64,000 bases of DNA, taken from positions 102,130,515 to 102,194,514 of the forward strand of contig NC_073746.1 of the NCBI RefSeq assembly GCF_029784135.1. The letters are read 5' to 3'. This stretch comes from Toxorhynchites rutilus septentrionalis (Eukaryota; Arthropoda; Insecta; Diptera; Culicidae). Shown here piece after piece: positions 1-13,400 of this stretch. Every line of letters begins with the position of its first letter. The first letter of the stretch is position 1. The notes below the pieces were generated by a model. It worked only from the letters and a program-made list of their open reading frames with translations, ran no database searches and was not told where the DNA came from. A program made the translations under genes and the position numbers.

Positions 1-795
1 TTGAACTTACACTCCAGTATAGAAATGAAAGACGTAGTCCTACGTTAAAATTCATTTCACTTCGGTGTCCGTCTTACCCGTCTTGATTAGTTTTTTTTTC
101 AATCTTTCTCGAATAAAAATGATAAAACTTCACCGCTGATTTGCTAACTGGGAGAGAAGAGATGATAAAACACTCACGTAACGAAAATACCCCAAAAAAT
201 TACTCGATAACAATGAAAACCTTATTTTCTGTAGACGAAAAATTACATCAAGCTGTTTGTAGATTACCTTTATGTTTTTATTTACTATTTTAACAGAAGG
301 CTGTACACAGTAATTGTCAAAGGTATTGATACATTGTATTGCATGTTTGTACATCATTAAAATTTAAACGTCTCATTCCCCATGCATTTGCACAGACCGT
401 AAAGCGTTTCCCTAACACGGTCTAGAAAATCGTTTATTCAACTAAATCTAACATAAGTGGTTGAAAGCTACCCACCTTTCATACCTAAAACAAGACTTAC
501 AAGGTTCGCTGTTTTTTATGCATTTTAATCAATTTTTTACTGAAATCATTGACGGCTCTAATCACTGACAGTTCTACAATTTGGCTGATATTTATTTAGA
601 CTGGATAGAGAAAAAATGTTCAAATTTGACTGAAATTTTAATGGAATATATTTATGTTTCATGTGTCACACTTGAACAAACCATACCAGAAATCTGCCTA
701 GCCTAAGATAAAATAATCGTCATTTGTTTAGAATTTCTACCTAGTGTAGCAATAAGTTCTGCCCGTGAAATAGAGAATGCTGCCAGCAGAGAAAT
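1..795. other. Unassigned non-coding DNA with a palindromic repeat end
   Basis: No gene is recognised. Positions 31-46 carry GACGTAGTCCTACGTT. Read on the minus strand this matches the left end of the GACGTAGGACTAC-bounded repeat family (compare 13853), including the following TCTTTCATTTCTATA. The element body would therefore extend left, out of the window. The rest is AT-rich with no convincing reading frame. Confidence 0.5.
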
Positions 796-902
796 TTGAA
801 GCGAAAAAAAGTGGCAACACTGCAGTCTTGTAGTGTGATGTTCTTCCTTCATTCTCACCAAATTTCCCGGTCCCTTCAGTATTTGTTTGGTTCTATAGCA
901 TC

Positions 903-1205
903 AATGAAGTTCGGCCTGTACGAGAAGCATGTGGCAACTGTCGCGTTATCTAAGTGCACAGCGAAACAGATCTACGAGCTGCTGAAAACGATTTCCACCC
1001 ATGAACAACTGTTAAGGGAAATAGACCAATGGATGAGCGTCCGAGGTCGGTACGGCTTCACGATGTCATTCTTGCCGTCCGTGAACGCGATCGGCGCAAT
1101 CCTCTACGAAAACAAAAACTTATAGCAGCTGAAATGAACGTTTCCAAGAGCAGCATCAGCCGAATTTTGCGTGAAGATTTACAGCTTGGTACTTGGTGAT
1201 GAACT
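903..1205 (+). pseudogene. Tc1/mariner-type transposase, N-terminal fragment
   Basis: From the ATG at 903 the frame reads MKFGLYEKHVATVALS and then, through a frameshift near 1080, a second helix-turn-helix block RKQKLIAAEMNVSKSSISRI at about 1105-1170. This is the paired-HTH DNA-binding region of IS630-Tc1-mariner transposases. The catalytic domain is absent. It is a dead fragment with no visible terminal repeats. The superfamily is well supported by the HTH block; the subfamily is not assigned. Confidence 0.6.
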
Positions 1206-4200
1206 TCTGCTATATTTTTTGACATAGAACTATTTAAGTCTATCTTCAAGGATGATCGATTAGAAAACACGTTAGGCTTTTTTCGTCTGTGAAACTCACT
1301 CGTGGGTACTTTATATGTATTATCTATCAAATTATTCATGTGTACATACTACTTCAACACCAAAGAACTTAGTCCTATGATTTCCCAGTCTCGGGCTCTG
1401 TGGGACGGCATTTATAAAGCGACTTGCAGAATGAGATGGAGTTATTCACATATTTTTCAGTCAAATTGAGTGGAACCTTAGCTTCGCCTGATGCTCATGA
1501 ACGGTTGTTTCAGATATCTAGATAGAATCAACTAATTCTCGTATAATTAATCGAAAATTCATCATGTTCGGCGTCCTCCAATATTGGTGTTAATCTCAAT
1601 GAAAACCCATTCTCGTAATTGTAGTCGTGTTTAAAATGCTAAATGCTACACTTCTCAGTTTCCCCCTCTCTTGACTCATGCAAGGCTAAGATTTTGTTAG
1701 TCCACCACCAAATGTTTTACTGATTACTGGTATCTTCCTTATCAGGATTTGAAAATGTCATTAGGATCTGTGGTGAAATACAACCATCTTCAGCACCATA
1801 GTAGCCATCCCCTCTTCTTAGCTCTTCTTCAGACCACGAAACCGGACTAATTGCAAAAATTTGCTACCGTCGATAACCTATCATCAAACGCGAAACAGTG
1901 TATCGGCTGGGACTTTAACGACTGAAGATTCTTTTCACGAAGCGTGATCTCGTTTTTTCTCTTCTTCCCACAGCAACACTGGATTTCTCGGTCAAATTCC
2001 TGGCAGTCGGCACGCAAATACAAATTGAATTCACCTAACCGATATGCATACCACGGAATTGCTCCCATTCGGTGGTGTTATCCAAGAAGAAGTCAATCCA
2101 TTCTGGTAACCAGCAACAAACAAAAAATCAACATTTAAAATTCAAATGAGCTTCTTGTGTTTGGTTGGGTACCACACATTCTACAATGCAATAAATAAAG
2201 CAATAACCATCCGGAACAGAAGGCGAAGAGGCAACCGGATGAAGTGAGTCCCTCAGAGTCTCCACACAGAAAGGAACACCCGCGATTACACAAAATCCCA
2301 TCAGCACCACGATGCTTTGCGAAGAAGCCGAACAAGAGCGCCAATAAATATTCCTGCTTATCAATTCTTTACCACTCTGATATTAATTTTATTCGAATTT
2401 TATTTCGCATTAATATTATAATGGCATTCGCTAATATCACTTCCCCCGTTTTGTTTCACTCACCGGACCTGGTGGTCTAGGAGATTGAAGAGAACACCGA
2501 CACCGTGGTAGAGATTCGACCGCGCTTCTAGTCTGGAGGAATTAAAAATAGGTCGTTATCATAATTGAGATGATAACAATTTTATTTTTTGTTCACCCTA
2601 AGCCGTGAGGTTGAAAAACATTCTTCTCACCGCAGAATCACCGGTAATGGAACCGTTCGGATCGTGCTCTTCGTTAGAGATTTGATTTAGATTCCCGCTT
2701 GAAACGCGCCGCCACCCAAGAAGCCGCCCGACAGCCAAAAAAAACGTCGTCCATTCAAACAGTAGTAGCGTGTAAAACTTACGATATCGTTTTCCGCGTT
2801 CTTTCTGCCCATTCTGGGTTCACCACATATTAGGCAGAACTTTGTTTTCGTTTTTCGAAAGTGATAAATTTGAAATCAACTTTGCTGATAGGACGGTATT
2901 CAGTTTTCATCGACCACCTTGTGTACAGCTAAACTTTCTCTTCACGAGAATCAAACTCGTGGTTGAATGAAAGAGTTCTTTCTAGTGATCGGCCTCGCAC
3001 ATACCAGCCATCGTTAAGATAAGAACAAAATCTTTCTAACCTGGAAGATGTGCTTAATAAGGGGCACTCTCACCGCCAACACAGGCAATGTTCGCGGCAC
3101 CGAAGGAAATGGAAAGACAAAACGATTCGAAAATTAACTCAATTTTTATGTCACTTTAGAAACCCCGGCTGGGCAGAAGGACAATCATTGACACGGAATA
3201 TTAAAGCCACCGCAGGTGATAAGATCCCCTAGCTTGTGTGTGCTTCTTTATCCTTCCAACGGGTTTAACGACATTCCGGGATAATTTTAACGACTTCATA
3301 TTTTGGGTCGTGATCCCACTGGATGAAATTAACGGCCCTCACATCATTGATATCCGTCGCCACCGTTCGACATGTGTGGGAAATAGTTTGAATTACTACG
3401 AGTTGTAACATGTGAGATTCAAACATAGACGAAGTCAACATTTTTGACACTCTAAACATACGGAAGGCTAGAAATGAACCAACTAATACAAATTACACAT
3501 AACATGGAAGTCGTGGTAAAATGCAGGAGATGCTCAACTTTGGCCGAAGATTATCGTTAGGATGAAAAAGATAAATTATTCCCGATGCAGTCAACTTATT
3601 ATCGCACGAGTAAGACACTACAATAGTTTACTCTTTAAAGGAGTGATTCCCGTGTGACGATTCCAATGAATAAGTTGTTTGAATATTTCTCTTATCATTT
3701 CCTTAACATCCTGATCAAGTAAGTGTTGATTTCAAACAAAACTTCAACCGTGTCTCTTGAAAATATGTTGTTGAAAATAGTTGGCTTTGGGATGAATTTC
3801 ATAAATCTCCATCTGTTACTCTTCGACTATTACCGGGAGGAAAATCTTTAGGTCGGGCAGCGTTTCATTCCAAACCTTATTGGGACCGACAGAACAGTCA
3901 GTAAGCTGGAACTCGCAGTGAGAAAACACGAGTCTACAAGTCGTGTTCTTACCAACTCGAGTCCCACTAACTTAGGCTCAAAGGCCTCTAAGCTAGTTTT
4001 TCTGATCACTGTCTCCGAGCGAGGCCTTGTGGTTCCTTTCGAACCCGAATGACGGATGATACAAAGCGAAAAAGACTAATTAAGGACTGTTTGCCGTGGT
4101 AGTGTATAATACAGAATGTAGTTAGAATCGTTATTTATTTAGATAGTTTTTTATTTGTGGGTGTATGTGAGAAAGGTTCTATGGGTGACAACACTGTACT

Positions 4201-5320
4201 TGCAGTTTTGTGGGTCGTCTTCGTGCTCGGCGCGGGTAGATCTGCCAATTCTGTTTGGAATACTGAAGGTGTCTTTGTTGGTCAATAACCTAGTTTATTG
4301 TCCCTCGTCAGGGCCTCCTTCTATGTGACCTTGTAAAACGTTCCCGGGCGAGTCTGTAGGAATGAGCCAACACATAAAGGCCCGTTGGTCGGACCTGACC
4401 AACAGGTATCATTAGTACATGTGAAGTCACCATTTTATTTATTGACCTTTGAACTAGTTTTTAATCAATCATCTTTTTTAACGTGTTTATTTTATATGGA
4501 TGTCCACTGTTCTTTTGTTTTATTTTTAAATCTATTATTGTAACTGTATGTTAAGGTAAGATTATTGTTTTAACCAGATTTTACCATACTGACTGGTGTA
4601 TTTTTAGTATAATGTTCTTAATGTTTTATTTTAAACCACAAACTCTTAATTTATTTATTTAACTAAATATATTTAAACCTACAACAAATCAACACTTAAT
4701 TAATAATTTACACATGCAACAAGTATCTAGACAAATTTACTTTCACGACGTGCACTACTATTCTCGGGGACAGTCGAAAGAACTGGCACAGTTTAAACCG
4801 AGAACAAATAACATGTCGTGGGACCGAACAAACAATTGTCCTATCAAGTTGGTAAGTGGTGTGCGATGACCAACTTCTGGACACATACCTATTAAGTTCA
4901 CACAACTTGAAATGTGTTTCCCTAATACAGACTTCAAAATCATTGAGGCTGGGGAACTCGGCATTGTAAATACATGCAAGTCGGAAGTATTTTTGTTCAC
5001 ACCAAAATGTGTTTCCCTTACACGGTGCCGGGCGAACTCGGTTTTACAAATATATGCAAGCTGCGAGTACAGTAGACGAATTTTATGACAACTCGACTGG
5101 TCGTTGGCAGCACTATCTCAGATACCAATGAAACGTTGTGGGTGTAAACACCGCAAATGGGTCTTTTAAGGAACTTTGCATACTTGAAATATTGAAAAAT
5201 GAATTAGACTACTTTTAGAAAGGGTTAAAAAAAATTCAAAATGTTGGCCAGAGGATGAAATATAGGAAATTGTTTAAATTGTCATAAAAAAAATAACGGA
5301 GTTTCTTATGGTTTCTTAAG
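1206..5320. other. No gene or element recognised
   Basis: Both strands were read. Reading frames are short and show no recognisable domain. A stretch at about 4960-5040 resembles a segment seen at 375-420 (a tttccctaacacggt-like string), so old dispersed repeats are probably present. The region 2100-2560 and 2640-3240 is less AT-rich than its surroundings but gives no convincing exon pair. Confidence 0.4.
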
Positions 5321-5329
5321 GTTTTTATG

Positions 5330-5659
5330 ATAATTCGAGACTGCCATACAAATGAAACACAAATTTCTGCATTATTCGAGAATTAATCAAGCAGACGAAA
5401 CTAAATTTGGCATGTGGAGGCTTTGGTGTGCAATAAATGTTTCTATGGTGGTTAGACACTCCTCCCGCTTCTCTAAGGGGAGGGGAAGGGGTTTCAGCCA
5501 TACAAACGACACACAAATTTCTGCATAACTCAAGAACTAATCAAGCAAATGGAGCCAAATTTGGCATGTGAAGGTTTTAGGGGGTAAGAAACGTTTCTAT
5601 GGTGAGTAGAGACTCCTCCCCCTCTCTAAGGGGGAGCTGCCATACAAATGAAACACAAA
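5330..5659 (+). repeat. ~160-bp tandem satellite, left block
   Basis: Two imperfect units share ccatacaaatgaaacacaaa, ttctgcataa, a run around aatcaagcaaatgg, atttggcatgtgg, gtttctatggtg and a purine-rich ggggagggg end. The same unit continues at 7795 on the far side of the foldback element and recurs at 23330-23660. It is non-coding. Confidence 0.8.
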
Positions 5660-7794
5660 GGGCCTGGCCGGGTAAGGGAGTAAAAAGTGCCCCCAAACCA
5701 AATCACTAGCTGTATGGCAAATATAGTAAAGGATATTAAATAAGAAATTTTGGTGGTTTATTTGAACCCCTATGTGGTTTGACGTAGGATCTATAGTGAA
5801 AAACGTACTTTTCGTTAATTTCACGCCATCCTCAAAAGATCCGAGATAAAAATTTGAAAAAAATACTGAATGTGCATCTTACTACGATGTATCAAAAAAA
5901 ATTATCAAAAAAAAATTTCATCAAAAATTTTAGTACTAAAAAAAATAATGAAATCTTGAAAATTTTTTTTTTGGGATTTAGAGATTCAGTACTACTCTAA
6001 TTCATATTTTAATGTGTTTCTACGGCTTTTCTAGATATGTGTGATTTTTTTCAGATTTTTTTCAGTGTTGCGCGGTATCAAAAAATTTTTTTTTTATGTT
6101 TCCAAAGAGTGGTTAGGTAAGGGAGTAAAAAGTGCCCCCAAACCAAATCACTAGCTGTATGGCAAATATTGTAAAGGATGTTAAATAAGAAATTTTGGTG
6201 GTTTATTTGAACCCCTATGTGGTTTGACGTAGGATCTATAGTGAAAAACGTACTTTTTCGTGCATTTCACGCCATCCTCAATAGATCCGAGATAAAAATT
6301 TGAAAAAAATACTGAATGTGCATCTTACCACGGTGTATCAAGAAAAATTATCAAAAAAATAATTCATCAAAAATTTTAGTATTAAAAAAAAATTATGAAA
6401 ATTTGAAAATTTTTTTTTGGGATTTAGAGATTCAATACTACTCTAATTCATATTTAAATGTGCTCTTACGGCTTTTCTAGATTGATAAATATCGTCAAGC
6501 TGTTTTTTTTTAAATATCTAATAATAAAAATAAAATAATAAAAAAGAAAAATACACAGTACAAAAAAATGTTATAGATTTTCTGGCATTTCGAAATTTTG
6601 AAAAAAAATATAACTTTGAGACCACAAATTCGATTTGTTTTTTTATTTTAATCTTTCAATTGAAAACCACGAATACAATAAAATAATCGATTTCAAAAAA
6701 ATAAAAATAATAATGCAGACGATGAAGAAAATTATTTTGTGTCACACAATGCTCTTAAAAATTCAGGAAAAATTACGCCACATGTAGAAAAAAGACACAT
6801 ACGAACGCATTTAAATAAAAATTTGAGCAGGAGTGGGTCTCAAAGTTATATTTTTTTTTTCAAAATTTCGAAATGCCAGAAAATCTATAACATTTTTTTG
6901 TACTGTGTATTTTTTTTCATTTTATTTTTAGTATTAGATATTTGAAAAAAAAAACAGTTTGAAGATATTTATAAATCTAGAAAAGCCGTAAGAGTACATT
7001 TGAATATGAATTAGAGTAGTACTGAATCTCTAAATCCAAAAAAAAAATTTTCAAAATTTTAATATTTTTTTAGTACAAAAATTTTTGATGAAATTTTTTT
7101 TGATAATTTTTCTTGATACACCATGGTAGGATGTACATTCAGTATTTTTTTCAAATTTTTATCTCAGATCTATTGAGGATGGCGTGAAATAAACGAAAAA
7201 GTACGTTTTTCACTATAGATCCTACGTCAAACCACATAGGGGTTCAAATAAACCACCAAAATTTCTTATTTAACATCCTTTACAATATTTGCCATACAGC
7301 TAGTGATTTGGTTTGGGGGCACTTTTTACTCCCTTACCTAACCACTCTTTGGAAACATAAAAAAAAAATTTTTTGATACCGCGCAACACTGAAAAAAATC
7401 TGAAAAAAATCACACATATCTAGAAAAGCCGTAGAAACACATTAAAATATGAATTAGAGTAGTACTGAATCTCTAAATCCCAAAAAAAAAATTTTCAAGA
7501 TTTCATTATTTTTTTTAGTACTAAAATTTTTGATGAAATTTTTTTTTGATAATTTTTTTTGATACATCGTAGTAAGATGCACATTCAGTATTTTTTTCAA
7601 ATTTTTATCTCGGATCTTTTGAGGATGGCGTGAAATTAACGAAAAGTACGTTTTTCACTATAGATCCTACGTCAAACCAGATAGGGGTTCAAATAAACCG
7701 CCAAAATTTCTTATTTAATATCCTTTACAATATTTGCCATACGGCTAGTGATTTGGTTTGGGGGCACTTTTTACTTCCTTACCCGGCCAGGCCC
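5660..7794. mobile_element. Large foldback (palindromic) element, 2135 bp
   Basis: The left end gggcctggccgggtaag at 5660 is mirrored by cttacccggccaggccc ending at 7794. The two arms, about 950 bp each, are inverted and nearly identical over their length, around a roughly 200-bp loop at 6625-6833. Each arm holds two direct copies of a unit starting ggtaagggagtaaaaagtgc (at about 5671 and 6117, mirrored at about 7340 and 7785), so the unit occurs four times. It interrupts the flanking satellite exactly: cacaaa on the left joins tttctgc on the right, as in uninterrupted units, with no target duplication visible. The loop carries a short open frame of no recognisable family. The class is unknown. 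Confidence 0.85.
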
Positions 7795-8240
7795 TTTCTG
7801 CATAACTCGAAAACCAATCAAGCAAATGGAGCCAAATTTGGCATCTGAAGGTTGTAGGGGGCAAGAAACGTTTCTATGGTGAGCAGACACTCCTCCCCCC
7901 TCAGAGGGGGGGGGGGAGTGCTGCCATACGAATGAAACACAAATTTCTGCATAACTCGAAAACTAATCAAGCAAATGGAGCCAAATTTAGCATATGAAGA
8001 TTTCAGGGCGCAAGAAACGTTTCTATGGTAAATAGACACTCCTCCCCCTCTCGAAGAAAATCGAGCCAAATTTGGCATGTGGAGGATTCTATCGTGAATC
8101 AACACTCCTCCCCTCTCTCTAAGGAGGGGCTGCATTACTCTAGAATCAATCACGCGAACGGAACCAAATTTGGGAAGTGAGGGGTTTTGGGTACTAGAAA
8201 TGTTTCTATGATGGTATGACACCCCTTCCTTCTCTGGAAT
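7795..8240 (+). repeat. ~160-bp tandem satellite, right block
   Basis: About three further units of the 5330-5659 satellite, each with aaatttctgcataactcg, aatcaagc, gtttctatggt and a G/C-run boundary (a G-run at about 7900-7917). The last unit is diverged and grades into the next repeat. Confidence 0.75.
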
Positions 8241-8887
8241 GTAGAGGGGGTTTCCAAAAGATTAAAACACATATTTCAATCATATTCCATATTATGAAAA
8301 ATATTCCAACCAAACATGACAATTGAAAATTTTCGGAAAACTCTGAAGAAAATGAGAAAATTTGCGAAAATTCAATTCCCATGTGTTCTACAATTGTTAG
8401 TCCATTTGATGTTTGCGCCAACGAAATTGATCTTTGTTCGAAAGAGGTAATTGATTTTAATGTGATAAAACTCAGTCCGATAGCTTCTCCTGTCTATATA
8501 AATAAAGATGGATCGCCGAATGTGTTGATAAGAGCAAAACTCGAGGAAGGAATAGTCCGATTTGGGCCTGTCTTTATTCTATCATATTTTCTGTATCAAA
8601 CATTTATTCCATGTAACGGAGAATATTTGCAATATTTGTTATTTGCAAGTGGATGGAAAATCTTGAACGAAAATTGTGTCTGAAAATAATCCTCTAATAA
8701 TAAAATTATAATGACGAGTTTTGGTAGAAGTACTAGGAATTTTATAGTAAAAGATAATTTTAAAGGGTGGATTAGAAGATCAATCAATGAACAGTTCTGC
8801 GATTGGACCCATGAACGTGAAATGATAACATGAATGTGATAACGAAAAATAAATTTTGGGCGGAACGAAGTTTTCCGGGTCAGCTAG
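8241..8887 (+). mobile_element. Helitron-like non-autonomous element, 3' end at CTAG
   Basis: The sequence ends ttttccgggtcagCTAG at 8887, followed by host T. This matches the 3' end of the well-bounded Helitron at 35702-37131 (cctggtcagCTAG then T). A short hairpin (cggaa...ttccg) lies just upstream of the end, as expected for Helitrons. Positions 8440-8690 are repeated at about 23667-23890. The 5' end was not located. The 100-residue open frame at 8381-8683 is broken in the second copy and is not taken as a gene. Confidence 0.55.
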
Positions 8888-11800
8888 TGTTGGATAAAAT
8901 CGTCGTCTAGATTGATAACTTTATTTTTCGATCGGTTTTTCGAAATTTGCCGGTGACCGTCCTTTCCTCTCGAGAATTTTGTGAAGTATGACTATCTACT
9001 GTGTCAACCCGGAAAACTCAGTAGCAATAGACCTTACTTCTCGGTAATTGGAGGAGCTCCGCGATCAATATGAGAAGAATATTCTATATATTTCGAATAC
9101 CTTTGGTTTTATTTACTGACGTGCAACCCCTGGTAGCGACAGAGAGGCGGATCCTACGTCGGTTGATGTTCAATCGATCGGCGCGGGAGTTCACGGCAGA
9201 TTAGCATGTGGGAGTTGACCGCTATTCGGCGCCCTTTCTCTTTGGCGTTAATCGACAGGCCCAGGACAATACCGGAGTGGTACTGCCGAGAGGGGCTCTG
9301 GTTTGCGTTTATGTCCAGCCTGGTCAGAGGGTTGTCGCTGGTCTTTTACGGTTATGCGTAGTTGTGGTCCACTAGGCCGAATGGTGTGTCGGTCAACCGG
9401 GAGTTCGTCGATGGAACAGCGTCCAAACTTTTCGACCCAACTCTTGGACAAACGTCCGTCACACACCTCGTCTGAATCTAAAAAGTCTCTTTTTTGATGG
9501 CGGGTTCTTTCTCGAGCTTTCTCATTGCATGTTTAGTGATACAGCGTCCTTTTTAACCATCTTATCTTATCAGCTTTTCACAACGTTTTAAAAATTGTAC
9601 TCATATTTCTAAAATGTCAGTCGAAGGTTTATCTTTCCTGGATTATCTCTTAAAATGTCATATATTACTCTTTAGAATCTTGCGGGTTCATTCTTCAAGC
9701 CTTTTCAACACTACCCAAAATAAAAAATGAATAAATAATGAATAAAATAAAAAAAAATTAATGGATAAGGCTAAAGCTTTTGCTTTAATTTCGGTATATT
9801 ACGATTGATATTGGTTTTATCATTCATGGTGGTAATTTTGAGGAAGTGATAGGAAAGAAATTTCTTGGCGCTGTTGTGTTTGAATGCATGATGTTTCAAT
9901 TGTGTAAAGACGCTACTCAGTAATTTTATGCACTTGTTAAATTAGTTAGTTTGTGATTTCGAATAAAGTTCTAAATGCTTCAAGACATCCCAACAATGCT
10001 TCAATTGCCTTCTTATTATTCCTCTATGATTCCTTACAATTCTGATTATTGTTTCATTTGCTTCTCTTATTTGCAAATATTTTTTGAAGAATTGCCAACA
10101 ATGCAATTGCATAGATAAAATTAGACACTTTGTTTATGCTTCTGCAATCATTTTCGGTCAATATGTCAATATGTTTCCAAGGTCGTTTGAAGCATCATAC
10201 ATTTGAACCAATCTGAATACATCGAATTTCCTAGAATTACTGTACAACTTTCGGACTGTTTTGTATCTTTCCATTGGATGCCCAACCTAATTCAGGGAGT
10301 TTACATTCAATGATCAAATTCACGACAGTGTTCATAAACAAGCAAAACATGTTTATGGCAGCGGAATAAATTTCCGTAAAGCCCCCAATTCACCGTAACA
10401 GGCAAACACACGATAATAATCCCAAATTTAATTAATCCAAGCACGATGAAAGCGACACTCGTGCTATAATGAACTCAACCAACCAAGAAAAGTGGTCGAA
10501 AAAATATCTACCCCTAATTTACAGACCCTGCCGCCATCACATTTATACGTGTCCTCGATATCATCCATTGTTACGGAAACTTGCTGCGCCCTTTCAGCCG
10601 CTTGACACGGAACAGACCGGCGTTTTTATTAACAATAATTAAAACAAAAAAAACGAGTAATAAACCCAACGCAACCCTTGCCTCTTATCCTTGCTCGTCA
10701 TCTTTATAAATTTCCAGTAACGACGGCAGCCTGATCCTGTAAGTTGAGATATCTGAAGGGTTGCGCTGGCCATTCAATGTAAGCAGCAGGAGAATTTCTT
10801 TCGCCAAAAGGGAATATGAAGATTACTTCTGTCGGCTCCTTTCTTGTTCCGGAATGGTTTCTTCATGAAACAACACACCGAATTCAAAGGAATTATATTG
10901 GCTCTCTAGAGGAAAGTGTGCAAGCTCACGGAATCAACATCACGCGATGGTGGTTGATGTGTTCATAGCTTTTCGCGATAATTTTACACGACAAGCATGG
11001 AGCATCTTAACTGGTAGCCTGTGGCGAACAGCGCATTGATACTGAAATCATACCCCAATCTTAGGCGACCATTGTTCCGGAATTGCCAGGGTTGTAATTC
11101 GAAAAACAAATATTGACAGCATTAATGTTCAATCCTATCAAGTTAAGTAGCCTTGCAACCCTGAACATCGAAAAGGCAGCATTGTTTCACGCCTATCACC
11201 ACATCCTCACAGGTAACGCCCACTGCCTCCCATCGCGAGCCCATTTATTATCTGCCCCATCCCACTGCTGAAAAGAGTTTCCGAGAAATTAATAAAGTAT
11301 AAATTAAGCGAAGTAAAACAATGTTTTTATGGTTGCTAAGTACAAATAATGCTTCTCAATTTGCTTTTTCATTATTATGCCTTATCGGCGTGAGCCCAAA
11401 CCGCCCAGGCCACACGTACCCACAGACCCCAAAGAGTGGGCAGGAAAAAGCCGATTTAAAATGGCAAACACACGCGAGAGACACCGGAATCTGCTGACTG
11501 GTTGCTAATTAGCTTTGTTTAATTGCATGTAGAGAGAAGCGCTTAACGTACAAAACACAGTTTGCGGCAGTTTAGTGGAACTTGTGATTCCTGTGAAGTG
11601 CGTCTAATGAGCGGAAGATGGTTGGTTTTCTCCGACAACATTTCGCGCTCAAATACTACTTATGGAAACACGGAGGATTGGTTGGCTGAACATACAGAAA
11701 GTAACGTATTTTTCCAGGAAATCGTTACGAACGTTGCGAACAGAGCGTTGTGAGTGTTATCTGTATTCCTGCAGCTTTTGTTCTACCGGTGCACCGCGAG

Positions 11801-12360
11801 ACTAATGCGGTTATCAGTCGAATGAAGCAATTTTTAATACCCAACAGTGACCCCTCGTAAAGTAGATAAATGTCTATTACGGGGCATTGGGTTCACTCGT
11901 TACTACAAGCAATAAAAATACCTGGCTACGATAAGAAAGCTGGAAATATTTCTGTCAAATGTGCTGAAAATATGTATCACTCACTATTTTATTAATTCGT
12001 CTCGCTCCCGGCTGGCTAAGAATAGGGACCTTAATTATAGTCAGCTCATTAGCTATGCTGTGCATACATAGATTGAACAAACAATAGCCCGAATTCTAAA
12101 CGTGAGGTAACCCTCTATCAATCATCATTATTTTATTATCATTCTTCTTGAATCTAAATTGCGAAGAGAACCTCCCCATCCCCCTAGTAATATGTTTGGG
12201 TATATTGTACTAAAACGCATTGATGAAAACGAAAACCTTCGTTTAGCAAGATACACTTATACAACGCAAAACCACTAACGTCATCTATTGGAAAAAAAAT
12301 ATCTTTACACTACATTTTGTCAAAAGCTGAATGATATTCTACCTCCCTCCAACCGATTAA
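8888..12360. other. Non-coding DNA, nothing recognised
   Basis: No exon or transposase domain was recognised in 3.5 kb. Positions 9120-9510 are GC-richer and open on both strands for about 70 codons, but neither product is recognisable. Positions 10300-11560 look like single-copy DNA rather than repeats because I could not match them elsewhere in the window. Confidence 0.4.
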
Positions 12361-12364
12361 CACG

Positions 12365-12695
12365 ATGAGCCCGGCCTTAGTCTCTGGGCACTGACACTGA
12401 ACATTCTATTTGATTCGCGATGGTCTCTGCTGACCGACAGAGAACCAAAAGTTTTCGGCCATTGATGTGAAAGAGAGCAAAATTCGCGACCAAAATCTTG
12501 AACGTGGTTAAACGGTCCGGTGAGCGCACAATCAATGGAAAAGAAGAATTCTTGGGTCGCAGGTAATACCCACGTCGCAACGTATTCTGGTTGGCAAGCT
12601 CTAAAATACGCGGGACCACAGTGCAAGTCGGTAGAAATTTCTTTGAAGAAAAATCCCCGGCCTGAACGGGAACCAAACCCGTACCTCCGGCATCA
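12365..12695 (-). mobile_element. Truncated Feilai-type SINE
   Basis: Read on the minus strand, this carries the tRNA-derived B box (GGTTTGGTTCC, one change from consensus) and then the same SINE body as at 60348-60622 (gccggggattttt, actgtggtc, agagcttgcc). The A-box end and the GAA-repeat tail are not clearly present, so this copy is degraded at both ends. Confidence 0.7.
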
Positions 12696-12814
12696 TACAC
12701 TCCATACCATGAAAATCTTCTCCAAACCATAAAATTTTTCTCCATTTCATAAAATTTTCTCCAAATCATAAAAATCTCATTTTCAAAGCTGCGAGTCCAA
12801 AAACTAATGTGGAA

Positions 12815-13400
12815 GCTAATCCCATGGATTTAACTATTTCAGGAAAACTTCTCTGATGAGAAGAAATTCAACCCGAATAGAATTTCTTCATACTGGAAGA
12901 ACTTACGGAACGTGTCATGTAATTTTTCAACTCGTAACTTTGCAGGCGGCAGCTTGATGGTTTGGGGAAAATTTTCTCAAAAAGGCCTGATTTAGATAGC
13001 TTACCATCAACACGAATGAACAGTTAGAAGTGCAACGAAGTGCTTCAGAATAATTTACTGCTGTTTTTGCATCAAAAACAATTTGATAATTTGGTAATTT
13101 AGCATTAATTATAAAATCTGGAAGGTCATGACATGGTTTAATGAATAGGGGTTCAGATTCTGGACTGGTCAGCTTGTTTCCCAAATCAAAACCCTATCAA
13201 GAACTTATGAGGAGTGACCGTACGAATAGTAGATGCAGCTTACAAGTAGTATAGTGATTTGAAGAGCTTAAACGAGGAGTATCCTCTGTGTAGAACGAGA
13301 TACACACTACAACATGGCGCAGCTTGGTCGAAACCACCTCGAATGGGTTATTTGAACTGATTGAAAACTAAAGATGTTAGAATCTTATCTAAGTTCATGT
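12815..13400 (+). pseudogene. Tc1-like transposase remnant
   Basis: Fragments in shifting frames show the Tc1 catalytic core: an FSDEKKFN block near 12850 containing the first aspartate, a GGSLMVWG block near 12950, and a block near 13160 reading LDWSACFPNQNPIKNL. Family members normally have SPDLNPIENLWG there, so the catalytic glutamate is replaced by lysine. Many stops and frameshifts make it inactive. The family assignment rests on three ordered blocks. Confidence 0.7.

Noticed and set aside
8381..8683. Small protein-coding gene of 100 codons
   Set aside because: The copy at 23667-23890 has the same DNA with the frame broken, and it lies within a Helitron-like repeat.
9248..9497. GC-rich exon with overlapping open frames on both strands
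   Set aside because: Neither product resembles a known family, and no splice partners are evident within several kb.
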